The notes below the pieces were generated by a model that saw only the letters and a list, made by a program, of their open reading frames with translations, had not been told where the DNA came from and made no database searches. From NCBI RefSeq assembly GCF_001949145.1, contig NW_019091375.1, positions 2,555,001 to 2,588,161 of the forward strand: a stretch of 33,161 nucleotides of DNA, given 5' to 3'. The stretch is from Acanthaster planci (taxonomy: Eukaryota > Echinodermata > Asteroidea > Valvatida > Acanthasteridae). The first letter of the stretch is position 1. Every line of letters begins with the position of its first letter. The position numbers and the translations under genes were made by a program. Positions 23,085 to 33,161 of this stretch are shown one piece after another.

Positions 23085-24559
23085 TTTTGCGTTTGAATCT
23101 CTATAACAAACATACACACAATATGAAACTTGGAAAACGGATACACCGTAATGACTTCAATCATAATGATCGACTTTGCGTTGAGCTTTTTCTTCCCAAA
23201 AGTTCAATGACGCATGTTTTGTTGGTAAAGCGAGTTATCTCTCATTAATGAAAATACAAACAAAGAAGGAAACGACTCTAAGTGACATTAGTTTTGACAA
23301 ATATTTTTGAACAATATTTTGCCGCTCGTCTTTCACCAGGAATTGGCCAAGGGCATTCGTTTTTCAGAGTTCCTTGATTTGTAGCCAAGATATAGTTTCT
23401 TCCATTTCTTGAAAATCGAATATGATGGTGTGATGGATTAAATTCAGGCAATTGCCAAAAATCTCGCTAAAATAATTCGGAATTATAAGAGTTTCTGTGC
23501 ATTCGTTGGTCTTGAATAGATTGTCGACTTTTGTAATTTATACAAATGAAGAGCTATAGATATCATATTCAGTAATCTAGTTAGCTATGAACATTAGTGG
23601 TCTAACTAGTAATGAAAATTGGTGTTAAACATAATCGATTATGTGACAGGTTTAGAATTATAGGAATAAAACCTTGTGTTACCTATCTGTTTTAAACTAC
23701 TTCTGTGATATCACTTCTATGTTCAAAATTTAGATTATTTTTATGAGTTCATTGCAAGTTACGAATATACAATTATAGTAACAAAATAAGTACACGTACT
23801 GTACCATTATAGTTCGTGTCGACGAGGAAGAAATTCTCACGTCCACACCTCTCCTCGTTTCGATCATTTGATGTGCTGCCGTGACTGTGAATCTACTGGG
23901 CCTCGTAACAGCTACAGTTAGCAACTTTAAGAGTACCGGGAACGCCCACACCCCGGCCTCATTGTGTATGTTTGCTTTTCTCCACAGAAAATGGCACAGG
24001 TTGTCATCCCTCGTGTTTCCAGGATCAATGATTTATAAAATAAAATTGTCAATAATGATTTGAATTATCTCTTTACCTTTCATTAATTAATTTGATATGT
24101 TTTTTGGCTGCTTTTCTGTATCTACGTTTTGCCACTCTTTTTTTTAAATGTTGGATTAAAAGCTTAATTGAATTAACACAAACTCGGGTAAATCTTCTTG
24201 TTGTTCCAAGATCTTACCTGAGGTCCTGAGGTGAACGATCTGTCGGTGTACGGTCTGGCATATATATAGAATTTTGCCTGAAGAATTAGCCAGTAAATTT
24301 TCTTGTATTGCTGATATTTGTAGCGCTATGAAGCAATTTTAGGTGGAAATGTGCGCTTCACAGAAATTCTTAAATGTTATATTTAACTCCAAAATTGGCA
24401 TCGTAATTTGAATCCAAGGTTGCTCAATCTCCAAATGAAATAGAAATCTGTAGTGAGGGAGCATTTTGGAATGATTCATGGATAAGAACATGTAAATATC
24501 AGTGAAGGTCATGAATGGTTTGTAAAGTGGTTCAAAAAGTGCTCACCATACTTTCACAG

Positions 24560-24885
24560 GGTTGATACAGCGTTCCTTAATTTCATAGAGTCCTGAGGTG
24601 GTTTTAACCCGGAAGGTTTCGCTGCAGTAGCACACATATAATAATGAATCTAAGACGCAAGATAAAGAGAATACAGGTATATATCCACCACCGAGTGTCG
24701 ACTGCAGAAAATACTCTCATGAGGTTAACATAGCATTCCTCAATTTCATAGAGTCCTGAGGTGGTTTTAACCCGGAAGGTTTGGCTGCAGTGACACACGT
24801 GTAATAATGACTCCAATGCGCAAGAGGAAGAGAAGCGAGTATGTTTCCAGCACTGAGGGTGTTGACTGCACGAGTACTGTCGATG
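24560..24885. repeat. 163 bp tandem dimer
   Basis: Copy A starts at 24560 (GGTTGATACAGCGTTCC) and copy B at 24723 (GGTTAACATAGCATTCC). Both contain TTTCATAGAGTCCTGAGGTG and GTTTTAACCCGGAAGGTTT, with more divergence towards the right. The minus strand is open across both units for 96 codons, but that frame is not recognisable as a protein. Confidence 0.85.
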
Positions 24886-25167
24886 TTTCACCATAGAGGA
24901 ACACGTAGCCTATACCCCGCACGTTAGTGAGTGGTGTGCACTCAGCCGAAGGGTATTAAGTTCATGCTTTCATGGTTATTTGTAATTTTTGTTACCTATT
25001 TTTTTTTTCTGCAAATATCCTTCCCCCCTTAATTTATAAAAATTTCAAGAAGAGCATTCAGTCCTCTTCCCCCTTGCAATACCTATCTACAATGAAAGTG
25101 CTGCCATCGTATTTCAGGAGGTCTTCATCCAATCGTAAGTGATCCTGACAGGATCTTGACATGTCGG

Positions 25168-25398
25168 ATGGCAATTAAAGAGCTCCGTATGACACGGGAT
25201 GCTTCATTTGTTTCATGGATTTGAAGGTCAAATGCCACTGCATATTATAAGCCTACATAGTACATGGCGTATTGAGGGCTTGTGTTGCATGCATGCAAGC
25301 AGACGTCACACTGAACATTATTCAGTGTTTAGGCTGAATGTGCGTTTCATTTGCTGTACATACACACGCACTGGCTGTAGAGTTGCAAACCGAGCAAA
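25168..25398 (+). promoter_or_regulatory. Proximal promoter and 5' UTR of PTGR1-like copy 2
   Basis: ATGGCAATTAAAGAGCTCCG at 25168 and AGGCTGAATGTGC...ATTTGCTGT at 25331-25357 match the upstream region of copy 1 in the same order and at similar distances. The TATAAAG of copy 1 is not conserved; a TATTATAA at 25243-25250 is too far upstream to be an obvious substitute. Confidence 0.45.
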
Positions 25399-25504
25399 AT
25401 GACGAAGGGAAAGAAGTGGATGCTGGAGCAGCATTTTGAGGGAATGCCAAAGAAGAGTGACTTGAAGATCGTTGAGTTCGAGTTGCCGCCAATCAAAGAT
25501 GGAT
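25399..25504 (+). CDS. PTGR1-like copy 2, exon 1
   Basis: Codes for MTKGKKWMLEQHFEGMP through IKDG plus one base, followed by GTAAGT. It is 106 nt, the same as copy 1, and the start ATG has A at -3. Seven of 35 residues differ from copy 1, four of them conservative K/R or E/D/Q exchanges. Confidence 0.9.
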
Positions 25505-28500
25505 GTAAGTTAGTGCGGGCCTACTCTATCATTGTTGCCTCCAAGTTTCCAGAATCACCGATACACAGTCTAACGTTCACCCAATTCGGCAAGAATTTTT
25601 CCAAAGAATGTCAGACTTATAAATGTTGTGACAGAACCCTTTTCTAGTATGCTGAGGAGTTTCTCACTATTCTTTACTCAATTTCGTCTCTCTGATTTTC
25701 ACCACATTTCACTTTTGTTACATGTACTCTCTGTCATCTTATTGGGTGTAAATAGGCCTACTTGAAACAAAACAGCCTTCAATTCCTCGGGTTAACAACA
25801 TAGGCCTGTGCCCAATTACTCACAAATACTGAACTGAGTGTATGTACAGGGTTGGACATATAGGGGGTATCCCTCCGTCCTACAATCATGTTGCCGAGTA
25901 TCTTGGAGGCACCGCCCAGACCTGGCTGAATGGGACATAAAAACTGTGGCCCGGTAATGCCTGGTATCAGCTGTGTGTGTGTGTTTGGGTGTTTCGGAGG
26001 AGACTGAGCACGGGGCAAGTTTCCACTGTTGCCATTGTCGTGAAATACCAACAACGGTGTTTTTTGTGCTCAGTTGCAACAGGTATTGGCATTTGAACAA
26101 ATCAATGCGAAGTGTTAAAGGGGTAAATTCAACTTTCGACGGGAAGGAATGTATGTAAAACTTTTCTGTCAATGGTATGAAGGCCGACTTTTTTTCTCTC
26201 TCTTTTATGTATTTTTAAGGGGGTGGGCTATTTTATAATTCTCAGCGGGCGTAAGCGACTATACTTTATTTGCATCATTATGGTGCAACGCAGGTACTGC
26301 AGTAGTTGCGAGACATGTATAAGGATATTCGGTACATATAGGCCTAACCGGGTAATAGCAATGCAAGGAATAAAACCTGTTCCCTTCTGTAAAAAAGGTC
26401 TAATTTGACTCAGCATATATGTCAAGGCCGAGTACCGTGACAAAGCCCCCTTTAGAAATCCCATAAGCAAACTAGCAATGAAACGTTGATAATGTAGCCA
26501 GCAGACAGTGGCGTGCGCAAAAGAAATTCTTTTTGGCACTTTTTTCTTTAGATCCTGCTGCTCAAAGCCCATTCACTTTGAACACAGTTTCGTAGGTGCT
26601 ACGTTTGGTCACTTTGCAATTTTCAATATTCATCAGAGTTACAAGTACACCTACCAAAGACCCGAAAATGCATACGTGGTCTTGATATAGTGACTTATGT
26701 TTATGTCAACACGGTTTTTTTTATTAAGTTGACTCAATTTACACTAGGGGAAGGCTGTAATGTAGAAATGGTCATAGAAGAATGACGTCATCTTAACGTC
26801 ACCAGTTGTTTAATTCAAAGGAGTTTGATCAGCATTTGATAAGTTTTATTCTTCACAAACTCCATACAAAATCAATCTTGATTTTCCCCACCTTGCTTCT
26901 TGCAGCAAGCGATTTCCTAAATATCATTTGACCCTTGCTCCTGGTCGAGACCGGAAATGGAAGTATTATTTGAAATTTGTCAACAAGATTTGAGCTTTGT
27001 TTTAATGGTGTTAGCCCCTGGGCCAGATTACCTAATACTCTGGTAATGTCAGAAAAACCTCGAGCTCGCCTCCCTTTGGCGGCAGGCTGAGACAACTAAA
27101 TATATTTTCAGTTGATATCAGGGCGACGTTTGCTAAGATCAATAAAACTAATCGCTAAAAACAATGACTTAACTGCGTGTGCCAAGCCTCAGATTTGTGA
27201 CGTCATCACAGCGGAAGTTATGATGAAAATTCTTTTTATTTGTCACTTATTATTGTGAAGTCATAGCCTATGAAATAAAATTGTTGAATTTTGCGTTTGT
27301 TGTCAGAGGCCCGCTAGTAGTGCACAACCAAATTTAGTCCCAAGTGACAGCCGTTGACATAAAATGAGGAATAGGAATATTCCATTAGTATAGAGGTGTG
27401 TTTGGTAATTTTATGAGGGTTCGTACAAATGTAAATAAAGGAACGTTCAGATATGATTTGGATTTAATGTACGTTTCCACGTGTAGTTATCAAGTAGTTG
27501 AAAGAAAACTATTGTTTTCTCAGGATTAATATTTTTATAGTAAGGTTTTCTCTAAGTATGTTTGCATGTAGGCCTAGGGTAAAATACCGTGGCTGGGTTT
27601 ATGTGGAAGTATGAACGTCTGTATAATACAAAGCAAAGGAATACCACACAAACACAACTTGATTGGTTAAATCATTTTCGATTGACAGGATTGTTCTGCC
27701 GTCATTCATGTCCCCTGTCTTGCCCGTATTGTCTTTGTACGCCGTCCGGGACTCTATTACGTCAAAGCGCCGAGTCATATTTAAGAGGGGCAAACAACAC
27801 GTGGACGGAGATGTTATGAGTAGTGCTGCTTCATCAGACGTCCAAAGTTCGGTGGTGAATTTAAACATTGATCTCCCGTATTTCATTATTATGAGTGCAT
27901 TTTAATACAGTCTAGACTGAAGAAAACATTGGCGTTGAACAAACAAACTGTGTACATATAACCTCAATAGTAAGAGTACAATACACTGTTTAATTCACTT
28001 GCGATCTCACTAATCCTCGGTACTCACGGCTCTGTTAGGTAGTGTTTGATATTATTGATAAAAACAGTGTAGCTCTCACTGAATCAATTATCTTTAGGCT
28101 ATCTGAAATAGTTTAGCATCAGTTGTATTTGCAAACAACGAGGAGGGGGACGTTTTTTCAATACTTTGGTGATTTGGATTGCCGCAAGCACAGAACGAAA
28201 GTGCTAGTACGTTCACTTTAAACTCGTGCGCACAAGTGCACATGACATTGTACTCAGGTCGCATGTGCACAAGGTTGTGTAGGCGTTGTAGAAAAAGAAA
28301 TCACGCAGCAAGATTTTTTTGAGGTGGGCGCTGATGCTGAACAAATTATTGTTTTATGTGGCCATTTGTGCAGCCTATAAAATGGATTAGCATTCATATC
28401 TGAATGGTCTGAAGATAGCTTCAAAGTCCAAGAGAGTCCTTTTAATCTGGCAAAATTGAAACCTCTTTGAATCATGAGACCCCTGTAAGATAATTCAAAA

Positions 28501-31500
28501 CTTGTTAACTATAATTATCAGCAAATTAGATGATGTGATTGCGTGCTGTCGTTCGACTCTATGGTTGAAGGGCGCGACAGTTGTGTGCAAAACCCTAAGA
28601 ACTTTTCAATGCTCGGGAAAACGAAAAAAGCTAAAATTTTACGAGAGCGTCAACTACTTATTTCGAATTACCTTTCCATGCTTCATGTTGACACAAGACA
28701 AATCGTGGAATCTTCAAAACTGATCAAGATCTTCATGGTACACATGTCAACCACAATTCCTTAAGACACATTAGAACAAACTGATTGACTTATAGCTCTA
28801 ACAGTCGAAACAAAGGGTGTTGATTTGCCTTTTTCTGCTTGGTTTTTCGTGTTCACGAGTATTCTTCATCACAGATGAATTAGCAACTTCCTGAATGTGA
28901 CGTCATGGTGGGAAAGTAATCACACTGGAAAATTGGCTTTTTTCCCACCTTGATCTTCACCCTTACCCCTGTCGATGTACCTTTCATATTTTTGCACTGC
29001 GAATTTCCTCGATGGCCTTCTAACTTTTGTAACCAATCTAAATAGGCGACATTGATTTCCAAATCTGAAGTAGAATAATCTTTATCCAAAGATCCGTCAT
29101 CCTCTCTCCCTGTTTCGACTTCCGAATCATCGTCTTCGCCATTCGAAGTCTTCCTTTTCACCATGCGTACATTTCAGTTCCACAGATTTCTGCTCCCCAT
29201 TCTTCAAATCTGCACCTTTTGAAATAAAACACACACACACCTGTCGGGTATTCAGGCTGAATATCCTCAGGATCCTTGTCAACTTCATCCCCTTTGTGTG
29301 ATGTGCATTTCCACATGTCTCTGTGGGTAACTTATCTCCGTCCAAACTTTTTGTCATACCAGGCATATGGTTTGGCTGCAGAAATATCGTTCAGGTCGAC
29401 CCTTAGAAGGACAATATTTAAATGACAAGAAACAGATGAAATAGTTCAGTGTATAAGTACTCATTTTATTGCTCATTTGCTCTTTCAGTCGGTCATTTGC
29501 TCTTTCAGTCGGTCATTTGCTCTTTCCAATGCTCATTTGGACGTTCCTTGCCCTTTGCATTGTTTTACATGCACGTACTAAACAAGCCCTGTCTAACATA
29601 ATCTTACAGGGTACGCCAGTCTAATCTTGTCATTGCATATGAAGTGACTTCATGGCGGCTTCAACCTGGGAATTGTTTTGTAGAATTTAACATTTGGGTA
29701 CTATGTGCTCGGAGGGTTCAATGCAGTGTACGATCATTCGTTGTAAACCTAAACTGAAGCTTGTACACTCGGCGGTAGTTGGTTCCATAATGTTGTGATC
29801 ATGGATTCCAAACTTCAATGGAATGAACATTCGGAACATATTGAGCCTCCTGTATCAAAAAGAATCCGGATCTTGCTGCGTGTTCGGAAATTTTGCCAAT
29901 TAGGACACTTAACCTTTTTGTCAAGTCGTTTTCTTTACACAGTTCGATTATTGTGACGCTGTTTGGGGCAAAAGTTAAGTTAGACTGGCGTGTTCGTTTG
30001 GAGGTGCCTCGAAGAACATCAAGCTCATTGGTTGATAACAAATTTGGATGGGAAAACCTACAAGTTAGACGTGAATGCCATCTGAATTTAATGCAATGCT
30101 GTACAAATACTTTAGTGGCATGGGTCTAGAATACCTCTGTTTGACTGTTTTCTTATTCTAACCAACACTCCTACCGAACTAGACATTGTGCTGCAGTGAA
30201 TCTTTACCTCCCTTGCCCAAAAACAGAAATTAGTGGAAGGACAGGTAATCATGGAACAAACTGGTTTTGTCCTTTAAGCATCCTCTTCCAGCAGGTTGGA
30301 TCATTTTTCAGAAGTATCCCTCCTAAAGTCTCTAAGTGTATTCTATTATTGTTTCAATGTATATCTACGTGTACTTAATCATTCATATCTCTTTTATTTA
30401 TGTCGTTGTTTTTATCATGCCTCTTGTCTTAATTAAGTTGGTTCAGTCTTTTTTTAGTAGTCATGTTTTAGTGTGTATTATTATTTTTTCTGTATCTGTG
30501 ACCGCTTGATCAGTAGCTTTTATATATTCGATCATTTTGATGTTAGATGTTTTTAATTTAATTCCTTCAGTACGTCTGTCTTAAGGGATATTTCATTGCT
30601 TTAAAAACTGAAAACTGGGACCTATGAGAATACGCTTTTTATAAACTGAATGGGCTCCCCAGTATACATAAGACATAAATACATTTAAAAAAATGAATGA
30701 AATAATTAATGTTACTGGTTCCGCAGATGTTTGCCGATCTAAAGTCCTTGACAAAATGTAGCCTTCCACTCCTTTTATGAATATATATAAATAATATATA
30801 TAAATAATTGTGCGACAAATTACCCACTATTAAAACAGTCTGGAAATAAAGCCTAATATTGTTTCAACCCACAGCGGTTTTGTTGGAAGCAGTGCACCTC
30901 AGTGTTGATCCGTACATGAGGTAAGTATGGAAACGACGTCCTTTTCCAATACAGGTGTTCACTGCCCCTAGTCCCGATCCCTGCTGTGAAAGTTCAGATT
31001 CTGAGCCAACGAAAAGCTGAGTTTGTATTGTTTTTGAGGAATCACATGTACATGCAACAGCCAAAGTGCGGTCATCTGGAGATCCCAACGCGCAATTGAG
31101 ATTAAAGATGTCATTGTGGTTGTTATTGCTGCTGCTGTTGTAATCATTATTAGAGAAAGAGGGTTTTTAGTTTTTCTGTTTCCCCAAGCCTAGAAAATGC
31201 CCCCAAATATGCCTTTACCCTCTGAAAACATAGAAAGATTACACACAAACGTTTCATATTTCCCCCTTAACAATTTGGTTCCACATCCACCTGCGAGCCC
31301 TTGGACGTTCGTGCTAAAGTAGGTAGATTTTTTTCTCTCCCTTCATGGATTTCAAACCCCTCTTGCCTGTTTCTGTTGCCAATGTTTTCTGCATTTAGGC
31401 CATGAGATGGTAATTGGGTTTATATTTTTTTCAAAAACAGATAAAAGAACGGCTTGGGTCTTGCTTTTACCAGAGAGTCGCACGAAATGTTACCTGCGTC

Positions 31501-33161
31501 TGCTAACAACTTTTACGTTTGAACCACATTTACGAGACATCTCGCTTTGGCATTTATATACCTGTATGCAGAAAAAAATGTGAATAAAAAAATTTGGTAG
31601 TTGATCATGCGGTAGCGAAGAGACAATGCCTATAAGGAAATTACTTTATTTCGTGCTATATCATTGGGTTTGCCAACAGACGTTTAAAGGCAAATATGCC
31701 CACAGAATGGTTACATTAAGCTCTTTAACCATAAACAGTGGAACCTTTTCGGTCCATTTCACAGCTGGAATAGGTAGAAGAACTCTGCAGAATGTCCAAC
31801 GACCATATTTTGTGTATGTGGTCATTTGGAATGTACCGTGCATGTGAAACTATTCAGACTAAGTTCTTGTGAAATTCTCCTGCCCTTCTTACTATTCCTT
31901 TTGTCCCTCATGCTGGTCTGTGTAACTTTTCTCGGACTGGCAAGTACCTGTTCTTATGCACACATACCTTTTCAGCACATATTGGGTTAACTTATACCTC
32001 TGTGCACTTTAAGCGGTATACGTTAACAACATCGGAGTTACTTGTTTCTAATTCTCGGCGCACATGTGGCTTAAACACCAAGAGAAGGTTGTTAATATTA
32101 CAATTTAATTATAGAATCAAATTACGTGTACTTTCTAATAGGCCAGTTTCAGCTAATTTGTCCAAAGGGGCCACCATGGTTGGTGAACAGATAGCGAGGT
32201 AAGTTTCTTTCGAATTATAAAAAAACCCACTTCTTAACGAAAAAGTGGCATTTCTTAAAATGATTTGACCTCAGCCAGTAAGAATTCAAACATTTCTTTG
32301 TGCCAATTTCGTATAAACGTTTGAACCGATCCTCTTCGAGTTCGATACGAATCATTTGTAACATAAAGTCGGTTCCTTCATTGGTGAAAGCGGTGTATAT
32401 ACATGTAGTAGGCGTTTCAAATTGACCTCTTAATGCCAAACGTGTTTCTGATACCTTAACTCTGGATTGCATTAGACCGATTGCATCCATTAAACCATAT
32501 GGGTTTCCAACATGGCGTCCTTCCATAGCAGGTGTGTTGTAGTGTTTTTACTAAAAACGAAGCCCTTTATCAGTACAATCCTCTGCATGTTAGTAGTCTT
32601 TGCGCAGCACCAGCAGTCGGCTGATTTGGAAAATAACATTTACAGCACACCTTGCATTGGGAGGGCTCTATGTTTGCTGGTGTTGATACTTATTTCAGCT
32701 CTCCTGTCTTGGCAGGCATAATCAGTCCCTTAATGTCACGTTCATACGTGGGGTGGTGATACCCTACGGTGGTGGGGTACGCTTAAATTTTAAGTTAGGG
32801 ATTGTGCCTCACCGGTGAATATTAGAGTAAGTCTTTTCTATTTGAAATCAAGTTGGGAAATTTAGGACTCTCCGAATATTGAGATTGAGAAAATTTACAC
32901 AACTGTGAATACTGACAAATGGATTTGACAATGATATTGATTGATCGACCCGTTATGAAAAAGTTTTTGCTGTGATAATTGCAAGAGTGAAAAGTTAAGT
33001 CATAACATATGGTAGAGCCAGTAGGCAAAGGGATAAGTAAAGGATAAAAGGGGAATTGGGGAGAGGCTAAATAAGTAAAAGGGCACTGTGCAACCTGCTT
33101 TCTCTACAGAGTTCAGCTGCGTTAAGACCGCGCAATGAAACAATTCAAAGACATGCAATTG
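25399..33161 (+). CDS. Prostaglandin reductase 1-like enzyme, copy 2 (partial, runs off the window)
   Basis: Exons seen are 25399-25504, 30875-30920 and 32142-32198, coding for the first 70 residues. They match copy 1 at 56 of 70 positions, with identical exon lengths, phases and acceptor contexts. VDPYMR is intact, no stop or frameshift is present and all visible splice sites are GT-AG, so the copy looks functional as far as it can be seen. Differences include Y43H next to VDPYMR, F53V and P58S. The rest, including the NADPH loop, lies beyond the window. Intron 1 has grown to 5.4 kb by repeat insertion. The same enzymatic role as copy 1 is inferred from family only. Confidence 0.88.
28880..29400 (-). 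pseudogene. Decayed coding-like stretch, family unknown
   Basis: Minus-strand frames read like protein but break. At 29376-29230 one frame gives KPYAWYDKKFG, a stop, then HKGDEVDKDPEDIQPEYPTG before a CAG/GTGTGT donor-like site and after a TTTCTGCAG acceptor-like site. At 29164-28880 another frame gives 94 residues that start MVKRKTSNGEDDDSEVETG and are rich in acidic residues, then YLDWLQKLEGHRGN. The shifts and stop suggest a relic, perhaps of a transposase or captured exon. I cannot name it. Confidence 0.25.
29473..29526 (+). repeat. 20 bp tandem repeat, about 2.7 units
   Basis: TCATTTGCTCTTTCAGTCGG occurs twice perfectly (29473 and 29493), followed by a third partial copy. Confidence 0.9.
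29790..30150 (+). mobile_element. Decayed non-LTR (LINE) retrotransposon fragment, reverse-transcriptase C-terminal part
   Basis: Three pieces in shifted frames align in order to the end of LINE reverse transcriptases. They are DSKLQWNEHSEHI (from about 29801; typical 'LDSKLTWxxHI' segment), FDYCDAVWG (from about 29944; typical 'FDYCDxVWG') and VPRRTSSSLVDNKFGW followed by LQVRRECHLNLM (30003-30100; typical 'PxxxLLxxLxWLxLxxRRxxHxxxxM'). Stops and frameshifts make it non-functional. The match is from memory of the family pattern. Confidence 0.7.
30779..30808. repeat. AT-rich microsatellite in intron 1 of copy 2
   Basis: ATATATATAAATA appears twice in a row, absent from the homologous place in intron 1 of copy 1. 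Confidence 0.85.
30875..30920 (+). CDS. PTGR1-like copy 2, exon 2 (46 nt)
   Basis: Codes for VLLEAVHLSVDPYM with split codons at both ends. The acceptor TTTCAACCCACAG and the donor GTAAGT are the same as in copy 1. Confidence 0.9.
30921..32141 (+). other. Intron 2 of PTGR1-like copy 2
   Basis: 1.2 kb; a short GTT/GCT triplet run (31115-31145) and a right end similar to copy 1 (CATGTGGCTTAAACACCAAG against CGCGTGGCTTAAATACCCAAG). No gene. Confidence 0.8.
32142..32198 (+). CDS. PTGR1-like copy 2, exon 3
   Basis: Codes for PVSANLSKGATMVGEQIA with split codons. The acceptor is CTAATAG and the donor GTAAGT. The exon 4 equivalent is not found in the remaining 963 bp. Confidence 0.9.
32199..33161 (+). 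other. Start of intron 3 of PTGR1-like copy 2
   Basis: The first 230 bp are homologous to intron 3 of copy 1, after which similarity is lost and no exon 4 appears. A small open frame at 32512-32721 ends in a hydrophobic segment, but nothing supports it as a gene. Confidence 0.7.

Larger units (their letters stand above)
22986..25398. other. Intergenic region between the two PTGR1-like copies
   Basis: 2.4 kb, AT-rich. The first part is the 3' UTR of copy 1, the middle has no recognisable gene, 24560-24885 is a tandem dimer and the last 230 bp are the copy 2 promoter. Confidence 0.8.
25505..30874 (+). other. Intron 1 of PTGR1-like copy 2
   Basis: A 5.4 kb intron. The first 150 bp and last 150 bp are homologous to intron 1 of copy 1. 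Between them lie unassigned AT-rich sequence, a decayed coding-like minus-strand stretch (28880-29400), a 20 bp tandem repeat (29473-29526) and a decayed LINE fragment (29790-30150). Confidence 0.8.

Noticed and set aside
24604-24894. 96-codon minus-strand open frame
   Set aside because: It covers both units of the 163 bp dimer in different frames, so the reading frame is not conserved between units.

Overview
This is a 33 kb piece of animal nuclear DNA. It has large introns with GT-AG borders, AT-rich non-coding DNA, many miniature inverted-repeat elements, short tandem repeats, a decayed LINE and one assembly gap (15034-15661). The palindromes TACATGTA and TAGGCCTA are frequent, and a short element with GCTTAAGC-type inverted ends is present. 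These, with the gene structure, suggest a marine invertebrate deuterostome, most likely an echinoderm such as a sea star. That assignment is from impression; nothing in the window proves it.

One complete gene is present on the + strand. A nine-exon gene (start codon 11875, stop codon ending 22985) encodes a 327-residue prostaglandin reductase 1 / leukotriene B4 12-hydroxydehydrogenase-like enzyme (PTGR1 family). All nine exons join in frame, all eight introns have GT-AG borders, and the length and diagnostic motifs fit the family. A second copy starts at 25399 and runs off the right end. Its first three exons (25399-25504, 30875-30920, 32142-32198) have the same lengths and phases as in copy 1, and its first 70 residues match copy 1 at 56 positions. 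Homology extends into the promoter and into intron sequence beside the exons, so this is a head-to-tail tandem duplication.

The left third (1-11640) has no gene I can name. It holds a TACATGTA-rich minisatellite (1040-1220), a 77 bp tandem duplication (3285-3440), two miniature transposons (8011-8189 and 11133-11372) and weak coding candidates on the minus strand. The best of these is a possible first coding exon at 2920-2976 that looks like a mitochondrial leader followed by a consensus donor site. The large introns carry further miniature elements (17051-17187, 21841-22044), hairpins and degenerate motif arrays. The intergenic space between the two copies has a poly(A) signal and a 163 bp tandem dimer. 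Intron 1 of copy 2 holds a decayed LINE reverse-transcriptase fragment (about 29790-30150) and a decayed coding-like stretch on the minus strand (28880-29400).

Functionally, the two enzymes would be cytosolic, zinc-independent NADPH oxidoreductases acting on oxidised eicosanoids and reactive alkenals. A conserved proximal promoter block upstream of both suggests that they kept shared control after duplication.
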